The notes beneath the pieces are model-generated. The model was not told where the DNA came from. It was given only the letters and a program-made list of their open reading frames with translations, and ran no database searches. From Liolophura sinensis (lineage: Eukaryota; Mollusca; Polyplacophora; Chitonida; Chitonidae), in assembly GCF_032854445.1 (NCBI RefSeq), contig NC_088295.1:33636510-33700509 (forward strand): a stretch of DNA of 64,000 nt, in the 5' to 3' direction. The translations under genes and the position numbers were made by a program. This document shows positions 60,501-64,000 of this stretch, piece after piece. Every line of letters begins with the position of its first letter. The first letter of the stretch is position 1.

Positions 60501-63500
60501 AGTTTGGTCACATCTCCCAAATTATCTCCCTTTACATGTACATCATAACATGTATGTCTGGTGCATGCATATTTAATTTCAGACATGAAGCAGATTCTTA
60601 AAATTGTGCGACCTCAAAAATAAACCACGTACCCGTATATCATATATATATCTATTTCAGCAAAGCAACAGACAAACTGGTTTAATCACCAAAATGAAAT
60701 TATTAAAAAAAAAATCCTTCATTTCTGCATTTTTTTTTTTGTATTTAATTCGACTGATATGACACATACCTCCACATAGTTTGACGGGAAGATACCGATT
60801 CTCCCATTACGCTCTCCTTCATACCAATTTTTATCCAGCTGTCTGTGGAGGTACAGTATGTCATTTTTCTTGAAACTCAACTCCCTGAAAAACATAAGCA
60901 TTCAGGAATAGTAGTCACCAATATTCCACAAGAATTTTTTATAGTCCTAACATTATGTGGTTAAATGTGAGTTCAATTTGGTTAAAGTCTCTCTGAAATT
61001 AAAGGTCATATTAGAGACTCTTTCATATAATCATGGGACTTTTAAGGTTATTAAAATAGTTTTGAAATGTACAAGAGTTCATTTAGCATCCGTTCTGTTC
61101 TGTGTCAAGCAAATTCTTGATTTATTTGCAAATGGAGAAAATCAACAAAGAACAAGCCTTTTATTTAAAACATCAAAGGTATGGTCATAATGTAACTGTA
61201 AACATATATATAACTTCATTACTACACAAAGAACTATATGTATGTACATACCTAGGGTTCTGGGCACTGAAACTGTACAAGGCTCGTGCTTTCCCACGAA
61301 TCTGAAATCCTCGCCTTCTCTCTGGAGGAACACTGAGTGTTGACACTTGGTCCTCAAAACGATTACTTGGTATGGGTGACTTTTGCCTGTGAGAATACAA
61401 TATTACACATGTCATTAACATGTTACTCACATTCCACACATCTCATCAGCAAAAGTAGGTACTACTATTACAGGTAATCAGAATATGCATTATAACCCAG
61501 TTTGCTTACAAAGTGTACACCTTGGCAAAAAAAACATTCGAAATAAAATAAACATCATGTGTATAATAGAAGTAACTTTATGGTAATTTACAGTAATCAT
61601 CAAATCCTTACTGATTCTGTTTAACATTATAAATGAATAATACGTTTTTGTAATTGCATATTTGAACTCACGTATAAATATCATGATGTCTCCTGGACTC
61701 GTTCTTTAATTGTTCTTCCAAAATTCTTCGCTGCCTTTCTTCTTCATATATTTGTTCCTATGTTCAATTGAAAGAGAATTATTGAAAATTCCTAAACATA
61801 TGTGCTATTTGTGACCCACTGAGAGCACAATGTATTTGCCAACACGTGAAATTATCGTTCCCCTGGAGTTTACATGGTGATCGAAATCCGTTCCCCTGAA
61901 TTTATGTTTAGGAGATCGACGGGGGATCAGCTGGTTCAATCGCCTCTTATGTCGAGGCCTGTGAGCAAGTACACGTACATGTAAAAGAATGATTAAAACA
62001 TCTGATATTCTTGCTGTCACTGGGCCATCATAAGTTTTAAGTCTATAATCTTTTAAACATTTTAATGCCACAATACCAAAACAACATCTTACATTATCTG
62101 CGCCCAATGTAGCAAAAGTCTTAAACACAGTGGAACACAAATGAATTTGTACACTGTACATTATGCACAGTATACAATTATTGTTCTTCAGTTTCTAATA
62201 TCAGAGGGCACCTGCAACCCTTACCAGCCTCTGTTTTCTGTATTTCTCCTCTTCTTCTCTCCTGCGTATCTCCTTTTCTGTGGGTGGTGGCTTAGGCACA
62301 TCTGAGGTGACATGTCTGAATACTGTAAAGTTAACAAAACATGTGATGAAGTCCTGTCAATAGCTATAAAGAATATCTATATGCTGTAACAAGCACACCC
62401 AAGATTAGCATTTGAACAGTCAAACAACTACACTACATGTTGTAAAGCATAGCGTTATTAAAACAGCAAAACAAAATTAAGAAAAAAAAAAAAATGCACC
62501 CAGAGCAAGCCCGCAAGTTGGATTACTTACAAGATGGTTTAATGAAAAATTAAATCAGAAATGCATACTATGAAAAAACACAAGCAAAAGTTAAAATAAA
62601 ATGAATGAATGGAGTAAAATAAAACTGAAATATTGTGAAAATCTAAATCTGATACAAAAAAAAAATAGAATGTGAAGAATGGGTTTTATAAAAGAGGGCT
62701 ATTTTTTTCATCTGAACAAGTATACATATTACACAATTAAGAAATGTGACAGGTTACATTTCTAAGGTAAGTAAGGTGGTTAGTAATTTTTCTAGTCTAT
62801 TCAAGTGTCACTTATTCTCTTGTTTATTTTGTTGAAATGCATGCAACATCACACATACCTGTTCCTGTTCACTGTCATACATGAATGCTTAAAACAAAGC
62901 TTACTTTAAGTGCAATTTATGACTTAAGAGAGAACAAGACAAAAGAAAAAAAAAAGGAACAAAAACATAATCATGCTGATTTTCTTGTGAGGAAATTTTA
63001 GGTCAAGTTAATAAACCTTTTCCTGTCACTTTTTTGTTAATGACTTCTTTAAAGATTGTGTACAAAAAAAATACAGTAAATGCATGATGCCATAAAACAT
63101 TCCTTATTATGTTCTAGCACAAAATACAGAGTTATTGCCCTTGAAACCAGACTGACAAAGCCATTAGAATAGCATAGCATTCTTAGTGTTTTTTAGTATG
63201 TAGAAATGAGTAAATTTGGTTAATACTATTATGTGAATAACTAACTGTGGATATTAGTATCATCATGTGTGCATGTTTATCCTGAACAGTAACAGGCTGA
63301 ACCCTATATTGACATGCTACATGATTACATGTAAGATGATAATGAAAGTCTGTGACCTATACCCATTCCCATATTTTACACATTTTTGCATGCATAGGAA
63401 CATACAACTTCTTAAAATCAAGCAAAACTATGCTTGAAGCCAAGGTGGAAGTATCTTAACAGCAAGGAAGTCAAAGTAAGCCAACAGTTTCATGAGCCTA

Positions 63501-63921
63501 CAAGTATAAATTGGAGGCAGATTTCAATTACATGTAATTGTATATAATTAAATGAACTGAAACACAGATCAAGATTGTAAAGACTTAGTTCCCATGCACC
63601 AGTAAGCTGTTAGAAGGGTTACATGTCGTGTTATAGCAGAGCATCAGCACAACACACACTGTACATGTACTTATGTCATGGTACCTCTATCGTTAGGCTT
63701 AGCTGCTGGGGGGCTTTTCACCCCTAATTGTTGGGCAGCCGTTAGGCTACTGCGAGGAAGCTTTGGCCTCGCTGGAACACCATGTGGAACATTTTTATCA
63801 TTTCGGACAGGGGGGCTAGGAACACCCCCATTAGCTGTGGTAGAGTTTTCGTGCTTTGGGGTTGGGTTGGTAGGCCTGACAAGACGAACTGGGCGTTCGA
63901 CAGGACCAGGCTGTGTTTTAG
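57508..63921 (-). CDS. SORBS1: SORBS (CAP/ponsin/vinexin) family protein, 3' part, three SH3 domains
   Basis: Ten exons on the minus strand: 63921-63685, 62322-62225, 61757-61672, 61386-61252, 60884-60770, 60328-60218, 59860-59698, 59380-58834, 58478-58312 and 57512-57508. All join in phase, giving about 553 visible residues. In order they hold a proline/basic-rich region, a charged helix ([15 protein letters not shown], then [18 protein letters not shown]), and SH3-1 ([19 protein letters not shown] through [20 protein letters not shown]). Next come SH3-2 ([19 protein letters not shown] through [21 protein letters not shown]), a Tyr/Gln/Ser/Pro-rich linker, and SH3-3 ([37 protein letters not shown]). 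The SH3-3 wording is diagnostic of SORBS1/2/3. These adaptors link vinculin, actin and signalling proteins at adhesions and Z-discs. The 5' end, including any SoHo domain, is outside the window. A single invertebrate gene would be co-orthologous to SORBS1, 2 and 3, so the symbol is nominal. Confidence 0.92.
58312..58478 (-). CDS. SORBS1: SORBS exon: third SH3 domain
   Basis: A whole SH3 domain in one exon, with the ALYDY-like YRAMYTY, acidic RT loop [24 protein letters not shown] and the 3-10 helix GTFPGNYV. The exon ends at a consensus donor (CAGTAAGT read across the junction). Without splicing the frame would continue SKLYKG to a stop at 58292. Confidence 0.9.
58834..59380 (-). CDS. SORBS1: SORBS exon: Tyr/Gln-rich low-complexity linker between SH3-2 and SH3-3
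   Basis: A 547-base exon, the largest of this gene, encoding about 182 residues. It starts [18 protein letters not shown]. Its middle alternates Tyr with Gln, Ser, Pro, Asn and Gly every 5 to 8 residues (for example [18 protein letters not shown]), with about fifteen tyrosines. The end is Ser/Pro-rich (SPSQSRPSP), then DDLALTR. The phase fits both neighbours. Confidence 0.88.
62323..63684 (-). other. SORBS intron (1.4 kb) before the charged-helix exon
   Basis: AT-rich, with several poly-A runs. No exon, SINE or other repeat was recognised. The flanking exons join in phase 1. Confidence 0.65.
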
Positions 63922-64000
63922 CTACAACATGCAAAAAAATAAAAAAAGAAACCAAATAAATACATAAACTGGTGCAAGCCAAACTCTAATTCATCACATG

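Overview
This is a eukaryotic window, very probably from a lophotrochozoan animal and most like a mollusc. Genes are split by GT-AG introns, the DNA is AT-rich, and intergenic and intronic DNA is littered with tRNA-derived SINEs whose 3' tails (TTGAGTACGRCGTWAAAC followed by AATA or ACTC repeats) I associate with molluscan genomes. The species cannot be named from sequence alone. No rRNA gene, tRNA gene, CRISPR array or retroviral coding region was recognised.

Layout. 1-10,600: intergenic DNA with SINEs and short tandem repeats. 10,613-21,012 (+): a complete seven-exon renalase gene (RNLS), with long introns full of SINEs, MITEs and a repeated family of unknown type. 26,240-23,235 (-): a complete four-exon gene for an MZB1/pERp1-like ER saposin-fold co-chaperone, convergent with renalase. 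26,343-31,716: intergenic, holding a 54-bp minisatellite. 31,717-51,378 (+): a five-exon synaptopodin-2-like gene whose PDZ domain is split by a 14.9-kb intron. 51,379-57,507: the two probable 3' UTRs of convergent genes. 63,921-57,508 (-): the 3' part of a SORBS (CAP/ponsin/vinexin) gene with all three SH3 domains; its 5' end lies beyond the right edge.

Biology. The synaptopodin-2-like and SORBS proteins belong to families of actin, Z-disc and adhesion scaffolds. The first has a proline-rich stretch of the kind SH3 domains bind, and both carry tyrosine/glutamine-rich low-complexity segments. RNLS, SYNPO2L and SORBS1 lie in 10q22-24 in human, while SYNPO2/SORBS2 are on 4q and SYNPO/MZB1 on 5q. 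The window therefore looks like a piece of an old bilaterian linkage group. Exon boundaries were inferred by reading splice sites and checking that reading phase is kept across every junction; no transcript data were available.
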